Assembly (NCBI GenBank): GCA_930633525.1
Contig: CAKNFP010000001.1
Span: 1,466,001 to 1,530,000 of the forward strand
DNA: 64,000 nucleotides
Direction of reading: 5' to 3'
Source of the DNA: Hyphomicrobiales bacterium
Lineage (GTDB): Bacteria > Pseudomonadota > Alphaproteobacteria > Rhizobiales > Beijerinckiaceae
Under the pieces are notes generated by a model. The model did not search any database, was not told the DNA's origin, and saw nothing but the letters and a program-made list of their open reading frames with translations. Position 1 is the first letter of the stretch, and every line of letters starts with the position of its first letter. Shown piece after piece: positions 42,941 to 51,756 of the stretch. The position numbers and the translations under genes were made by a program.

Positions 42941-43078
42941 CCCCCATCGGCAGGCCGGGGTCCGCGCGCCTTCAACCGCCACGCCGGTCAAGGCGTCAAC
43001 CCAACGCCAGCCATATCTGTGCTCTGGAGCGCGGCGAGAAGCGTTGACAATCGGGAGTAGTCTGCCATCATATCATTT

Positions 43079-43104
43079 TGGACAATTCGCCCATATTATG
43101 GACA
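43079..43104. promoter_or_regulatory. 26-bp operator, copy 4
   Basis: TGGACA-ATT-CGCCCAT-ATT-ATGGACA, 115 bp upstream of the TRAP binding protein start. The inner 15-mer GCCCAT-ATT-ATGGAC is itself a near-perfect palindrome. Confidence 0.78.
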
Positions 43105-43218
43105 ATCTCTTCAAGTTCAAAGTTTCAGGGCCACAATACACGTAATACCGGACTTGTTCGCGTCTGTAGACAATCCGCACAGCCTGGTTGCGTGAACGAT
43201 CCTTGGGAGGGGAACTCA

Positions 43219-44214
43219 ATGAAACTCTTGCTTCTGACGGCGGCATTTGTCGGAGGCCTTCTGGCCGCCACTCCGGCTATGGCCCAGAATGCCCGCCTGG
43301 GCTATGTGCCCACGGAAGATCATCCGGTGGGGCAGGCTTCGCGCCACTTTGCGAACCTGGTAAAAGAGAAAAGCGGCGGTCGCATCAAGATCGATACGTT
43401 CGGCAACGGCGTGCTCGGCAGCGAGCCCGAGATGCAGGCGTCGGTTCAAGCCGGCTTCATCGACATCATGGTCGGCCCGACGCCCAACCTGGTCGGCGTT
43501 GTTCCGCAGTTCATGATCTACGACCTTCCGTTCTTCTACAAGGACTTCGCCGCCGTGGATGCCGTCATGGACGGCCCGGTCGGCGAGCAGCTGTTCTCGC
43601 AGCTGAAGGAAAAGACCGGCATGGTCGGGCTGGCGTGGTGGGACAACGGCTTCCGCCACATGACCAACAAGGCCCGTTCCATCAACACGGTGGAGGATAT
43701 GGCAGGGCTCAACATCCGCGTCATACCGAACCCGTTGTTCATCGCGACCTGGAAGGCCCTGGGAACCAATCCGACGCCGCTTCCCTGGCCTGAACTCTAC
43801 AGCGCTCTCGAAAATGGCGCCGTCGATGCGCAGGAGACCCCGTACGCTCTGATCTATACCGCAAGGTTCTACGAGGTGCAGAAACATCTGGCCAAGACGG
43901 GCCACGTCTACACGCCGTTCGTTCTTCTCGCGAGCCGGAAATGGTTCGGAAGCCTCTCGGACGCAGACAAGGCGATCGTCATGGAGGCCGCGAAGGAATC
44001 GGCAGCCTTCCAGCGGGAAATTTCTCGCAAGTCGGCGCAGGATCTGGAGCAGGAGCTCGTGGCGAAGGGCTTCAAGATTACCCAACCCACGCCCGAAGCC
44101 GTCGCAGCCATGCGCCAGCGCGTCGCACCTGTCGTGAAGGAATACAGCGAGAAGATCGGCGCGGATGTGGTCGAGCAGGCACGAGCGGCTATGGCTACAG
44201 TCGCCGGTCAGTAA
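43219..44214 (+). CDS. dctP: TRAP transporter substrate-binding protein (DctP)
   Basis: Periplasmic binding protein of 331 aa. ATG 43219 has GGGAGGGG about 8 bases upstream. Signal peptide ends at TPAMAQNAR. The mature domain starts RLGYVPTEDHPVGQASRHFA with RIKIDTFGNGVLGSEPEMQA, and MAGLNIRVIPNPLFIATWKA carries the conserved DctP Arg for the substrate carboxylate (inference). ALENGAVDAQETPYALI is standard. It would serve DctQM at 37352-39171, from which it is separated by the dehydrogenase genes. Confidence 0.94.
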   Translation: MKLLLLTAAFVGGLLAATPAMAQNARLGYVPTEDHPVGQASRHFANLVKEKSGGRIKIDTFGNGVLGSEPEMQASVQAGFIDIMVGPTPNLVGVVPQFMIYDLPFFYKDFAAVDAVMDGPVGEQLFSQLKEKTGMVGLAWWDNGFRHMTNKARSINTVEDMAGLNIRVIPNPLFIATWKALGTNPTPLPWPELYSALENGAVDAQETPYALIYTARFYEVQKHLAKTGHVYTPFVLLASRKWFGSLSDADKAIVMEAAKESAAFQREISRKSAQDLEQELVAKGFKITQPTPEAVAAMRQRVAPVVKEYSEKIGADVVEQARAAMATVAGQ

Positions 44215-44316
44215 AGAACATGCTTATGTCGGCGATGCGGTGCAGCCCCGCCTCGCCACTTCTCTAAATTCACATCAAGATTTTGATGGCGCCAGATGGA
44301 AGAATTGGCACCGTAA

Positions 44317-45780
44317 TCAACTCGACGGTAGCGACGGTGGCAGCGGAATGCTTTCGTAATCGGGAACGCCCGTCAGGCAGCCGATTTCTACAGGCCGCGC
44401 CGGAGCACGGCCGACCATCGGCTCGAAGGTGTCGCGCGCGATTCCATGGAGCGAGGCGAGGGCCGAAAGCGTCTCGCCGCACATGCGTCCCTGACAGGGC
44501 CCCATGCCGCAGCGCGTCCAGGCCTTGATCTGGCCGATGTTTCGAGCACCTTCCTTGAAGGCTTCGTCGAGTGTGGCCCGGTTGACGTCTTCGCAGCGGC
44601 AGACGATCGTTTGCACCGGTATGGCTGCCACCAACCCGGGTCGCATCCGCGTCAGGCCAATTGAGGCGCGTCCAAAACGTGCGGCGGCAGTCCGCTTACG
44701 ACGCAACGCCGGTGTGATCTGTCCGCCGACGCCCGGTTTGAGGTCGTTGACCGCCGCAAGTGCGGCGATTCGGCCTCCTATTTCTGCCGCCGCCGCACCC
44801 GCAACACCTGCTCCATCGCCCGCGACATAGAGGCCGGCAATGCTGGTGCGCCCGAACGTGTCCTTCACCGGCTGCCAGCAATCGTTGTCGTGGTTCCACT
44901 CCAACCGCGCGTCCAGCGCGCGCAGGAACTCCGTTGCCGGCACCAGCCCGTGGCCGACGGTGACAGCATCGACCTCGAGGCGCCGTTCCCTGCCACCCGG
45001 CGTGCAATGGCCTGCGTCATCGATCGGTGCGACCGTGACGGCAGTGACACCGCTTTCGTCGCCCTCAGCCGCCGTGATCGTATGTCGCCAGAGCCAAGGC
45101 ACTCCGGCGGCATGGATCCGACGCATCCAGCCTCCACCGCGTAGCAAAAGATCCGGTCGTCCCAGCATTCCAAGGCCCGCCTTGGCCCAATCCAGCCGGC
45201 TATTCAGATCGACAACTGCCGCAACCTCGCCGCCGTCCTTGACGATACCGGAGGCGACCGCGGCCAATAGCGGTCCGGCGCCGGCAACGACGGTGCGCCG
45301 CCCAGGCAGGATGCGCTGGCTTTTTAGCAGGATGGTCGCTGCCGCAAGTCCGATAATGCCCGGCCGGGCGCTGCCGGCAAAGGGTAGGCTGCGCTCGGTT
45401 GTGCCGGTGCACAGGATCAGCGCGCGCGCGGCGTAGCGTTCCGATCGACCGCCCGCAACGGCGTCGGCGACAAAGCCTAGGTCGTTGTCGCGGCGCAGCA
45501 GCCAGACCCTACGCCCGAACCGGCAGTCGACTTCACTGGCATGCAACGACGTGCGCAAAGATTCCCCAGCCTGGAACTCCGGACCTAGCGCTTTGGGATC
45601 GTCCACCGTGAAGGCGGCCGGCAGGGCACGATAGACTTGCCCGCCTGCCTGCCGGGCCTCGTCGAGAAGCGTGACTGATAGGCCAGCTGATGACGCGGCT
45701 ATCGCGGCGGCTGCACCGGCCGGCCCGGCACCGACGACCAGCACATCCGAGAACTGAAGGTCGAGTGCGTCAATGGCCAT
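44317..45780 (-). CDS. FAD-dependent oxidoreductase subunit with BFD-like [2Fe-2S] domain (opine oxidase/HcnB type)
   Basis: Large subunit (487 aa) of a multi-component amine dehydrogenase. N-terminal FAD motif VLVVGAGPAGAAAAIAASSA, second dinucleotide motif TVVAGAGPLLAAVASGIVKD, and NIAGLYVAGDGAGVAGAAAA as the FAD-binding GD motif. The C-terminal part, QTIVCRCEDVNRATLDEAFK then CGMGPCQGRMC, is a BFD-like [2Fe-2S] module with four Cys. Starts at ATG 45780, overlapping the small [2Fe-2S] protein by 11 bp. Homologous sets act as opine, proline, hydroxyproline or cyanide-forming glycine dehydrogenases (established). Confidence 0.92.
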   Translation of the reverse strand: MAIDALDLQFSDVLVVGAGPAGAAAAIAASSAGLSVTLLDEARQAGGQVYRALPAAFTVDDPKALGPEFQAGESLRTSLHASEVDCRFGRRVWLLRRDNDLGFVADAVAGGRSERYAARALILCTGTTERSLPFAGSARPGIIGLAAATILLKSQRILPGRRTVVAGAGPLLAAVASGIVKDGGEVAAVVDLNSRLDWAKAGLGMLGRPDLLLRGGGWMRRIHAAGVPWLWRHTITAAEGDESGVTAVTVAPIDDAGHCTPGGRERRLEVDAVTVGHGLVPATEFLRALDARLEWNHDNDCWQPVKDTFGRTSIAGLYVAGDGAGVAGAAAAEIGGRIAALAAVNDLKPGVGGQITPALRRKRTAAARFGRASIGLTRMRPGLVAAIPVQTIVCRCEDVNRATLDEAFKEGARNIGQIKAWTRCGMGPCQGRMCGETLSALASLHGIARDTFEPMVGRAPARPVEIGCLTGVPDYESIPLPPSLPSS

Positions 45781-46072
45781 CGACGAAGGTCCTTGTCCGC
45801 AACTCGAGCCCTTCTGATACTTCCAACTGGCAGCTCGCCACGACATGGGAGGCACCCTCGGCGTCGATCATCTCGACGACGCATTCCTGACACACTCCCA
45901 TGGCGCAAAACATGCCCCTGCCGCCGCCGGCGGGGCTGGTGCGCAATCGTCGCAGCCCGGATGCAAGCAACGCGGCGGCAACCGTCTCGCCGGCATGGGC
46001 GGTGATGGTCCTACCATCGATACGGAAGGTAACCTGTGGTCCGCGACAGATATGGGCGACGATTCGAAGCAT
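45770..46072 (-). CDS. small [2Fe-2S] subunit (HcnA/opine oxidase gamma type)
   Basis: Protein of 100 aa with a plant-type ferredoxin fold. Cys56, Cys61, Cys64 and Cys81 occur in GMFCAMGVCQECVV and VVASCQLEV, forming the cluster-ligand pattern C-x4-C-x2-C...C. TFRIDGRTITAHAGETVAAA is the typical N-terminal fold. Transfers electrons between the DAO-type and FAD/BFD subunits. Twenty bp after the SDR gene and overlapping the large FAD subunit, within the same leftward operon. Confidence 0.92.
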   Translation of the reverse strand: MLRIVAHICRGPQVTFRIDGRTITAHAGETVAAALLASGLRRLRTSPAGGGRGMFCAMGVCQECVVEMIDAEGASHVVASCQLEVSEGLELRTRTFVDGH

Positions 46073-46092
46073 AGTGGCTGATGCCGTGTTGG

Positions 46093-46860
46093 CTACATGC
46101 GACCGGCGCAGACGCGCATACGGTCAGCCGTAATCGAGGACGAAGCGTTTGACGCGTAGAACAACGCGGCCTCCGCGACCTCTTCGGGCTCAACCCAACG
46201 GCGTAGCGCTGCCACGTCAGTATAGTTGACGCGGATGATATCTTCGGCCGGCCGGCCTTCGGCTTCGGCCCTGCGCGCAATCACGCGTTCCATCAGTTCG
46301 CCGTTCACCGCCCCTGGGCACAGCGCGTTGACGCGGATGTTATGACGACCAACCTCATGCGCGATGGCTTCGGTCATGCCGATAATGGCAAATTTCGTGG
46401 AAGAATAGGCTGCCCGCATCGGGTAGCCTTTGAGGCCCATCAACGACGACATGTTGATGATGGACCCGCCACCACGCTTCTTCATCTGCGGGATGGCGTA
46501 CCTGGTCGGCAGCATCGTGCCACGAATATTGATGCGCAGCGTGTCGTCGAAGGCGGCCATGTCCATGTCCTCGGCGTTCATCACAGGCCCCGGAATGCCT
46601 GCGCAATTGACGAGAACGTCGAGGCCGCCGAAATCCTGTTCGATCCGCGTGAGCATTTGCGCTACCTGCGCATCGTCCGACACATCGCAGACATGGGCCG
46701 TCGCGCCGATCTTGTCGGCCGCGGCCTTCAGCACCTGCTCACGCCGGCCGGAGATCGTGACCCGCGCGCCCTCTGCGACGAAGAGCCTGGCAATGGCCTC
46801 GCCGATACCTGAACCGCCGCCGGTTACCAACGCGATCTTGCCCGCCAGTCTGCCCGCCAT
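46093..46860 (-). CDS. short-chain dehydrogenase/reductase (IclR-2 locus)
   Basis: 255-aa SDR, start ATG 46860 with AAGGA 7 bases upstream; an upstream ATG would overlap the previous stop. Cofactor motif VTGGGSGIGEAIARLF, NNAG-type VLVNCAGIPG, catalytic Ser in IINMSSLMGLKG and YSSTK for YxxxK. C-terminus ends SSITADRMRVCAGRM. Lies between the DAO-type and [2Fe-2S] genes of the same operon, so it probably acts on a product of the dehydrogenase. Confidence 0.92.
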   Translation of the reverse strand: MAGRLAGKIALVTGGGSGIGEAIARLFVAEGARVTISGRREQVLKAAADKIGATAHVCDVSDDAQVAQMLTRIEQDFGGLDVLVNCAGIPGPVMNAEDMDMAAFDDTLRINIRGTMLPTRYAIPQMKKRGGGSIINMSSLMGLKGYPMRAAYSSTKFAIIGMTEAIAHEVGRHNIRVNALCPGAVNGELMERVIARRAEAEGRPAEDIIRVNYTDVAALRRWVEPEEVAEAALFYASNASSSITADRMRVCAGRM

Positions 46861-46894
46861 GATGTTGTCCTTCTGTCTTCTTGTTTGCATGATC

Positions 46895-48010
46895 TCAGTC
46901 CGCACGGGCCGCGGCCGGTTGCTTCATGAACCTGCCGGGATCGAAAAGCGGCAGGGCCGGTTCGCGTCCCAGCATCGCATCCGCGACCAAGGCCCCGAGG
47001 CAGGGGCCGATCGTGAAGCCCCCGCGAACGCAGCAAATCGTGAATAATCCGTCGTGTCCCGGCACGGCGCCCGCCATCGGCATCACGTCGGGCGAGACGC
47101 TGTCGTAGCCATACCAGCTGCGCACAATACGCAGGCTGCGCAACGCTGGCAGGGCGTGCGCTGCGAAGCGGAGATTATTTGCCAGATTTTCGGCAATCGG
47201 ACGTCCAGGCTCACCCGGGCTGCCGATACCCTGCCAGCCACCGCCGATAATGACAGTGCCGTTCGGCGCCTGCTTGAGGCTCATCAGCCCGGACACGTGC
47301 CCGACGATACCGTTAAGCAGGGGTGTGGTGCGCTCCGATACGCTCATCTGGTTGACGCGCCAACCAATGGGCAGGTCAACGTCGACTTTCTGCAGAAGCG
47401 CGCGGTTCCACGCCCCCGCCGCGACCAGCACCAAGGGAGCGGTGTGCCGGCCGGACCGGGCCTCGACGTGCCATTCGCCCTTTCGGCGATCAAGGCCAGT
47501 CACCTCGTCCCACTCGTTGACCGCGATGCCCAGCGCCTTGAACTTGCGCGCGAAGGCTCGTCCAACCACACTGGAGCTGGCATAGCCGTCCAGAGGGCAA
47601 TGGCTGGCGAGCAACACCTTGTCACTCAGCGCGGGTTCGAGTTCCCCAACCTCTGCTTGCGACAGAAAGCGGATTGGTAAACCAACATCCTGCCGCTCGC
47701 GCATGTTTCGCTTCAGCAGTTCAGCCTCGGGTTCAGTGAAGGCGAGGTTCAGTCCACCGGGCTGGCGGAAATGCAGGTCGAGACCCAGCTTCCCGCCCAT
47801 GCTCGCCCACAATTCAGCGCCTCGCACGGCATAAGCCATCAAGCTGACGCGTTTGATCTGCAGCGAAAGCGTGCCGGCGTTGACGCCGGTGGCACCCGAC
47901 CCCAGCGCCCTAGCTTCCAGGACGCGAACACGCCGCCCGGCTTCCGCAAGCCGCAGCGCCGCCGCGCAGCCCATAACGCCGCCTCCGACAACAATGACAT
48001 CCTGGCCCAT
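46895..48010 (-). CDS. DAO-family FAD oxidoreductase (beta subunit of opine/D-amino acid type dehydrogenase)
   Basis: About 371 aa from ATG 48010, which has GGAG 9 bases upstream; ATG 48025 is an alternative. The FAD motif QDVIVVGGGVMGCAAALRLA starts directly, then GSGATGVNAGTLSLQ and RQPGGLNLAFTEPEAE; the C-terminal FAD contact region is DVMPMAGAVPGHDGLFTICC with RGGFTIGPCLGALVADAML. This fold catalyses oxidation of amino acids with carbon-nitrogen dehydrogenation. Together with the SDR, [2Fe-2S] and FAD/BFD proteins it forms a complete three-subunit set like hydroxyproline or opine dehydrogenase. Divergent from the BKACE gene. Confidence 0.9.
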   Translation of the reverse strand: MGQDVIVVGGGVMGCAAALRLAEAGRRVRVLEARALGSGATGVNAGTLSLQIKRVSLMAYAVRGAELWASMGGKLGLDLHFRQPGGLNLAFTEPEAELLKRNMRERQDVGLPIRFLSQAEVGELEPALSDKVLLASHCPLDGYASSSVVGRAFARKFKALGIAVNEWDEVTGLDRRKGEWHVEARSGRHTAPLVLVAAGAWNRALLQKVDVDLPIGWRVNQMSVSERTTPLLNGIVGHVSGLMSLKQAPNGTVIIGGGWQGIGSPGEPGRPIAENLANNLRFAAHALPALRSLRIVRSWYGYDSVSPDVMPMAGAVPGHDGLFTICCVRGGFTIGPCLGALVADAMLGREPALPLFDPGRFMKQPAAARAD

Positions 48011-48165
48011 CCAGGCAAACTCCATCCGGCCGGAACAGCGCAGGGATCGTGTGGCACGGCGTCTCGTCAAACTCACCAGCCAGTTTTAAATGCGATCCAA
48101 ATAGATTGTCAATAAATCGCATGGTGTCGAAACGGCACAAATTTTGGCCGATATGCCGCAAATAA

Positions 48166-48181
48166 TATTGATATACAAAAC
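48166..48181. promoter_or_regulatory. 16-bp IclR-2 operator, BKACE promoter copy A
   Basis: TATTGATATACAAAAC; on the minus strand GTTTTGTATATCAATA. Matches the shared pattern GTTTYRTATAYRAAAC on one arm. Located between the divergent DAO-type and BKACE genes. Confidence 0.6.
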
Positions 48182-48184
48182 GCC

Positions 48185-48200
48185 GACTGATATCCAAAAC
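48185..48200. promoter_or_regulatory. 16-bp IclR-2 operator, BKACE promoter copy B
   Basis: GACTGATATCCAAAAC (minus: GTTTTGGATATCAGTC), a weaker copy of the palindrome adjacent to copy A, 23 bp before the BKACE ATG. Confidence 0.5.
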
Positions 48201-48222
48201 ACAGCTGCAAGAGGAGGCCTTC

Positions 48223-49104
48223 ATGCGCCCGACAATCCTGACCTGTGCTGTGACCGGCAATATGACCACGCTGGAGCAGCATCCAGGGCTACCGGTGACG
48301 CCGGAACAGATCGCTGACGCCTGCATCTCCGCGGGTCAGGCCGGTGCGGCCATCGCCCATATACATGTCCGCGAACCGGCCACTGGCGCGCCAAGCATGG
48401 ACATCGCCTACTATCGCGAGGTTATGGAACGTATCGCGGCTGCGGGTTCCGACATCATCATCAACCTCACGACGGGTCCGGGGGGGCGCTTCGTGCCGTC
48501 CGACGAGGATCCGAAGATCGCGGCACTATCGTCGACGATCCTGCCGCCTGAAAAACGCGTCGAGCATATTGTGGAGTTGAAGCCCGAGATCAGCACTCTC
48601 GACCTCAATACGATGAATTCGGGCGCGGCCGTTGTGATCAACACGCCACGTAACGTTCGAATCATGGCCGAAATGATCAGGGCATCTGGCGCGCTGCCCG
48701 AGCTGGAAGTGTTTGATTCCGGCGACATCCATCTCGGCAAGGCACTGATGAAAGAAGGCGTTCTGGAAGGGCCAGGTGTGTTCCAGATCGTCACAGGCGT
48801 ACACTATGGAGCCGCCTCGACCCCGGAGACTATGAGCTACATGCGTTCGCTTCTGCCACAGGGTGCGACCTGGGCGGGCTTCGGCATCGGGCGCATGTGC
48901 TATCCGATGCTGGCGCAGGCATTTCTACTTGGCGGCCACGTCCGCATCGGGCTCGAAGATGGTGTGTATATCGAGCATGGCCGGCTGGCGCGCGACAATG
49001 CCGAACTGTGCGAGAAAGCAGTGCGTGTCGTGCGTGATCTTGGCGGCACGTTGGCAACGCCTGCTGTCGCGCGCCAGATGCTTGGTCTGCGCCCCCGTGG
49101 CTGA
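48223..49104 (+). CDS. beta-keto acid cleavage enzyme (BKACE, DUF849)
   Basis: Zn-dependent enzyme of 293 aa that exchanges a beta-keto acid and acetyl-CoA to give acetoacetate and a CoA ester, as in 3-keto-5-aminohexanoate cleavage (established for the family). Metal ligands are His46 and His48 in AAIAHIHVREPATG; the third, Glu245, is in RIGLEDGVYIE. The substrate-anchoring SGAAVVINTPRNVRIMAEM and TMSYMRSLLPQGATWAGFGI segments are typical. GAGGAGG precedes the ATG. BKACE genes occur in catabolism of amino-containing acids such as carnitine or lysine; the substrate here is open. Confidence 0.94.
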   Translation: MRPTILTCAVTGNMTTLEQHPGLPVTPEQIADACISAGQAGAAIAHIHVREPATGAPSMDIAYYREVMERIAAAGSDIIINLTTGPGGRFVPSDEDPKIAALSSTILPPEKRVEHIVELKPEISTLDLNTMNSGAAVVINTPRNVRIMAEMIRASGALPELEVFDSGDIHLGKALMKEGVLEGPGVFQIVTGVHYGAASTPETMSYMRSLLPQGATWAGFGIGRMCYPMLAQAFLLGGHVRIGLEDGVYIEHGRLARDNAELCEKAVRVVRDLGGTLATPAVARQMLGLRPRG

Positions 49105-49143
49105 CACAATGCCGGCCCTCCCGCAGCGACGCTTCGGGGCGGG

Positions 49144-50016
49144 TCAGCCCAGATCGTCGGAGCGTCGTGCCGGCGTATAGCCAAGACGGATCGAAATTCG
49201 CTGCGCGGCGGCGCGAACTTCCGACAGATACTGGTCCATCCGGGCCTCGTCGAAACCGATATCGGGCCCGGATATGTCAATGGCCGCCACCACCTTGTTC
49301 TGTGCATTGAGCACCGGCGCGCAAATCGAGCTGCCACCCGGCTCCAGTATTCCCCGGCTGACGATATAGCCCTGCGCGCCTGCGCGCATCACGCGGTCGA
49401 GTAGCGCCTCCAGTGTGGTCGGCGAATACTCGGTCAGTGCTTTGTAGGGCTGCTGGTCCGGAAACAGTTCACCGATTTTGCGCGGCGCGAGGTCGGATAA
49501 GAGCAGCCAGCCCATCGGCGTGAGGTGGACTGGAAAGCGCGAACCGACATTGATCGTGCTGACAAAACCGGAGCGAGAGTGAGCGCAGGCAAGATAGAGC
49601 AAATCGCGCCCGTCGCGAATTCCAATATGGGATGTAATTCCGGTAGCGTCGCGCAGCAAGTCAAGATCGGGCTGCGCGGTTTCGATGATGCTCATGCCAG
49701 CGAGATAGGAAAAGCCGAGGCTGAGCACCCGCCCGCCGAGCCGAACCTTCTTGGAGTCCGGTTCAGACTCGACAAAACCTGTGTATCGCAGCGTGTAGAC
49801 CAGCCGAAACGCTGCCGAGCGAGTTATTCCCAGCGCACGGGCGATGTCGGAGATCGACATCGGCTTCTGCGCCTCCGCCAGAGCCTCGAGCACCAGCAGC
49901 CCGCGATGAAGACCCGGCACGAAATAGACGCCGTGATTCTTGTTGTCGGCCTCGTTGGTTTCGCTAGAGTCGAATTCTCGGTCTTCTCTGACCAACTGTA
50001 CCACCTCGTCAGACAT
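49144..50016 (-). CDS. IclR-family transcriptional regulator (amine locus)
   Basis: 290 aa, ATG 50016. The winged helix is PMSISDIARALGITRSAAFR then VYTLRYTGFVESEPDSKKVR; the effector domain contains ITSHIGIRDGRDLLYLACAH and LTPMGWLLLSDLA, and KVVAAIDISGPDIGFDEA. Its promoter carries the 16-bp palindrome (50034-50049) 18 bp before the ATG, a classic autorepression position. Presumed controller of the genes from 44.3 to 60.2 kb because the same palindrome occurs at those promoters. Confidence 0.93.
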   Translation of the reverse strand: MSDEVVQLVREDREFDSSETNEADNKNHGVYFVPGLHRGLLVLEALAEAQKPMSISDIARALGITRSAAFRLVYTLRYTGFVESEPDSKKVRLGGRVLSLGFSYLAGMSIIETAQPDLDLLRDATGITSHIGIRDGRDLLYLACAHSRSGFVSTINVGSRFPVHLTPMGWLLLSDLAPRKIGELFPDQQPYKALTEYSPTTLEALLDRVMRAGAQGYIVSRGILEPGGSSICAPVLNAQNKVVAAIDISGPDIGFDEARMDQYLSEVRAAAQRISIRLGYTPARRSDDLG

Positions 50017-50033
50017 CAAACGTTAGAGCGCGT

Positions 50034-50049
50034 GTTTTATATACGAAGC
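50034..50049. promoter_or_regulatory. 16-bp operator at the iclR-2 promoter
   Basis: GTTTTATATACGAAGC, one base from the consensus GTTTYRTATAYRAAAC. It lies 18 bp upstream of the iclR ATG (minus strand). Confidence 0.75.
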
Positions 50050-50339
50050 AATTGGCGATGTGTACCATATTAAAAACGCGATGGACAATGTTGTGGGTGG
50101 TAATTTAGCGCCGATATCCGAGGAAAAGGCTGCTTTAGCGATGGATTTGGAATGCGGCCAGGGAGCATGGATAAACAACGGTCGCGATTCACCCGTTACC
50201 CAACTGCAATTTGCCTGACCACACGCCATACCGGCGGGCGACAACGGGAGCCAGTCCGCCTGCAGCATGGCTGCAAAGGCTTGATTGAAGCCTGGACCGA
50301 GATCGCGCCAAGGCTGGCAGCGATTTCCTCGCAACGATT

Positions 50340-51110
50340 TCAGTGCGGGTCATTTTGAAAGCGGCCGAGGAATGCCATGGTGCGATCGTGCTGCGGATTT
50401 CCCAGCACCTCCCCCGCAGAGCCTTCCTCGATGATGCGGCCACCGTCCATAAAGCTGACCCGGTGTGCGACGTCGCGTGCAAAGCGCATCTCGTGGGTGA
50501 CGATGACCATGGTCGTTCCCTCCCGCGCAAGGTCAGTCATCACCGTCAGCACTTCCTGCACGAGCTCGGGATCGAGCGCGGAGGTCGGCTCGTCAAACAG
50601 GATGACCTCCGGTTCCATCGCCAACGCGCGCGCTATGGCAACGCGCTGCTGCTGACCGCCGGAGAGATTTCGCGGGAGATTCTCGGCCTTGTCGGCAAGC
50701 CCGACCTTGGTGAGCAAACGCCTGGCGAGTTCCTCTGCCTTCGGTAGCGGCATGCTCTTGACCAATCGCGGACCGCTCATGACGTTTTGCAACGCGGTCA
50801 TGTGCGGAAAAAGGTCAAACTGTTGAAACACCATGCCGAGCCGTTGGCGATGCTTGTCCTGAACCTTGGCTGTCGGCATGGCCGCGCTATCATCGAACGA
50901 AAACTTGCTGGTCCCGAAGCGCAGTGTGCCAGCCTCCGGCTCTTCGAGCAGATTGAGGCAGCGCAACAGCGTTGACTTGCCGCAGCCCGACGGGCCGATC
51001 AACACCCGCACTTCGCCGCGGCGGACCTGCATGGAGACGCCCTTTAGCGCCTTGTAGTCGCCGTAGGATTTCTCCAGCCCCGAGACTTCGATTACATGAT
51101 CAGCGGTCAA
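50340..51110 (-). CDS. amino acid ABC transporter ATP-binding protein (amine locus)
   Basis: 256-aa ATPase of the polar amino acid subfamily. Walker [10 protein letters not shown], signature [20 protein letters not shown], Walker [21 protein letters not shown]-loop [15 protein letters not shown]. Overlaps the permease gene by 11 bp. It ends the leftward operon that begins at 54889 with the lactonase. Together with the single permease it would serve one or both binding proteins at 56441 and 59294. Confidence 0.94.
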   Translation of the reverse strand: MTADHVIEVSGLEKSYGDYKALKGVSMQVRRGEVRVLIGPSGCGKSTLLRCLNLLEEPEAGTLRFGTSKFSFDDSAAMPTAKVQDKHRQRLGMVFQQFDLFPHMTALQNVMSGPRLVKSMPLPKAEELARRLLTKVGLADKAENLPRNLSGGQQQRVAIARALAMEPEVILFDEPTSALDPELVQEVLTVMTDLAREGTTMVIVTHEMRFARDVAHRVSFMDGGRIIEEGSAGEVLGNPQHDRTMAFLGRFQNDPH

Positions 51111-51756
51111 CGCGCGCCTCCAGCTTCTTCGAGAAATGGGTCAGAGGGTAGAGGAGAAGGAAGTATATCATTGCAGCCAGTGTATAAACTTCCAGCGGTC
51201 GATAAGTTTGCGCGGTAATCTGATAGCTCGAATACATAATGTCGGGAACGGCTACGACATATAGAAGTGATGTGTTTTTCAGTTGAAGCACGCATTGATT
51301 TACAAAGGGAGGGACCATGCGGCGCAGTGCCTGCGGCAGAATGATGTAGAGCATCATCCGCGTTTGCGACATGCCGAGGGCACGGGCCGCATTCCACTGG
51401 CCTTTCTCGATCGAGATGACGCCACCACGGAAGATTTCCGCGCAGAATGCGCCCATGTAGAGAGCCAGGCCCAGACCAGCAGCAATCCACGCCGGGATGC
51501 GTACACCGCTCAGGATCGGCAGGGCGTAGTAGAACCAAACGATCTGCACCATCAGCGGTGTGCAGCGGAAGAACTGCACATAAGCATTGACCGGCCAGCG
51601 CAGGATGGCACGCGGCGACAGCAGTGTGATGCCGCAAACGATGCCGAGCAGCATGCCGACGATGATCGTGCCGATCGCGTAGGAAAGGGTGACGCCGATG
51701 GCGCTGAGCCACAGCGAGGGGTCAATCACGGCGCCCCAGTCGAACTGATATCTCAT
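51100..51756 (-). CDS. amino acid ABC transporter permease (amine locus)
   Basis: Single permease of 218 aa, probably working as a homodimer since no second permease gene is nearby. [20 protein letters not shown] is the characteristic segment, the coupling loop is [20 protein letters not shown] followed by [14 protein letters not shown]. Starts ATG 51756, overlapping the CoA transferase stop by 4 bp. Operon with the ATPase. Confidence 0.93.
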   Translation of the reverse strand: MRYQFDWGAVIDPSLWLSAIGVTLSYAIGTIIVGMLLGIVCGITLLSPRAILRWPVNAYVQFFRCTPLMVQIVWFYYALPILSGVRIPAWIAAGLGLALYMGAFCAEIFRGGVISIEKGQWNAARALGMSQTRMMLYIILPQALRRMVPPFVNQCVLQLKNTSLLYVVAVPDIMYSSYQITAQTYRPLEVYTLAAMIYFLLLYPLTHFSKKLEARVDR

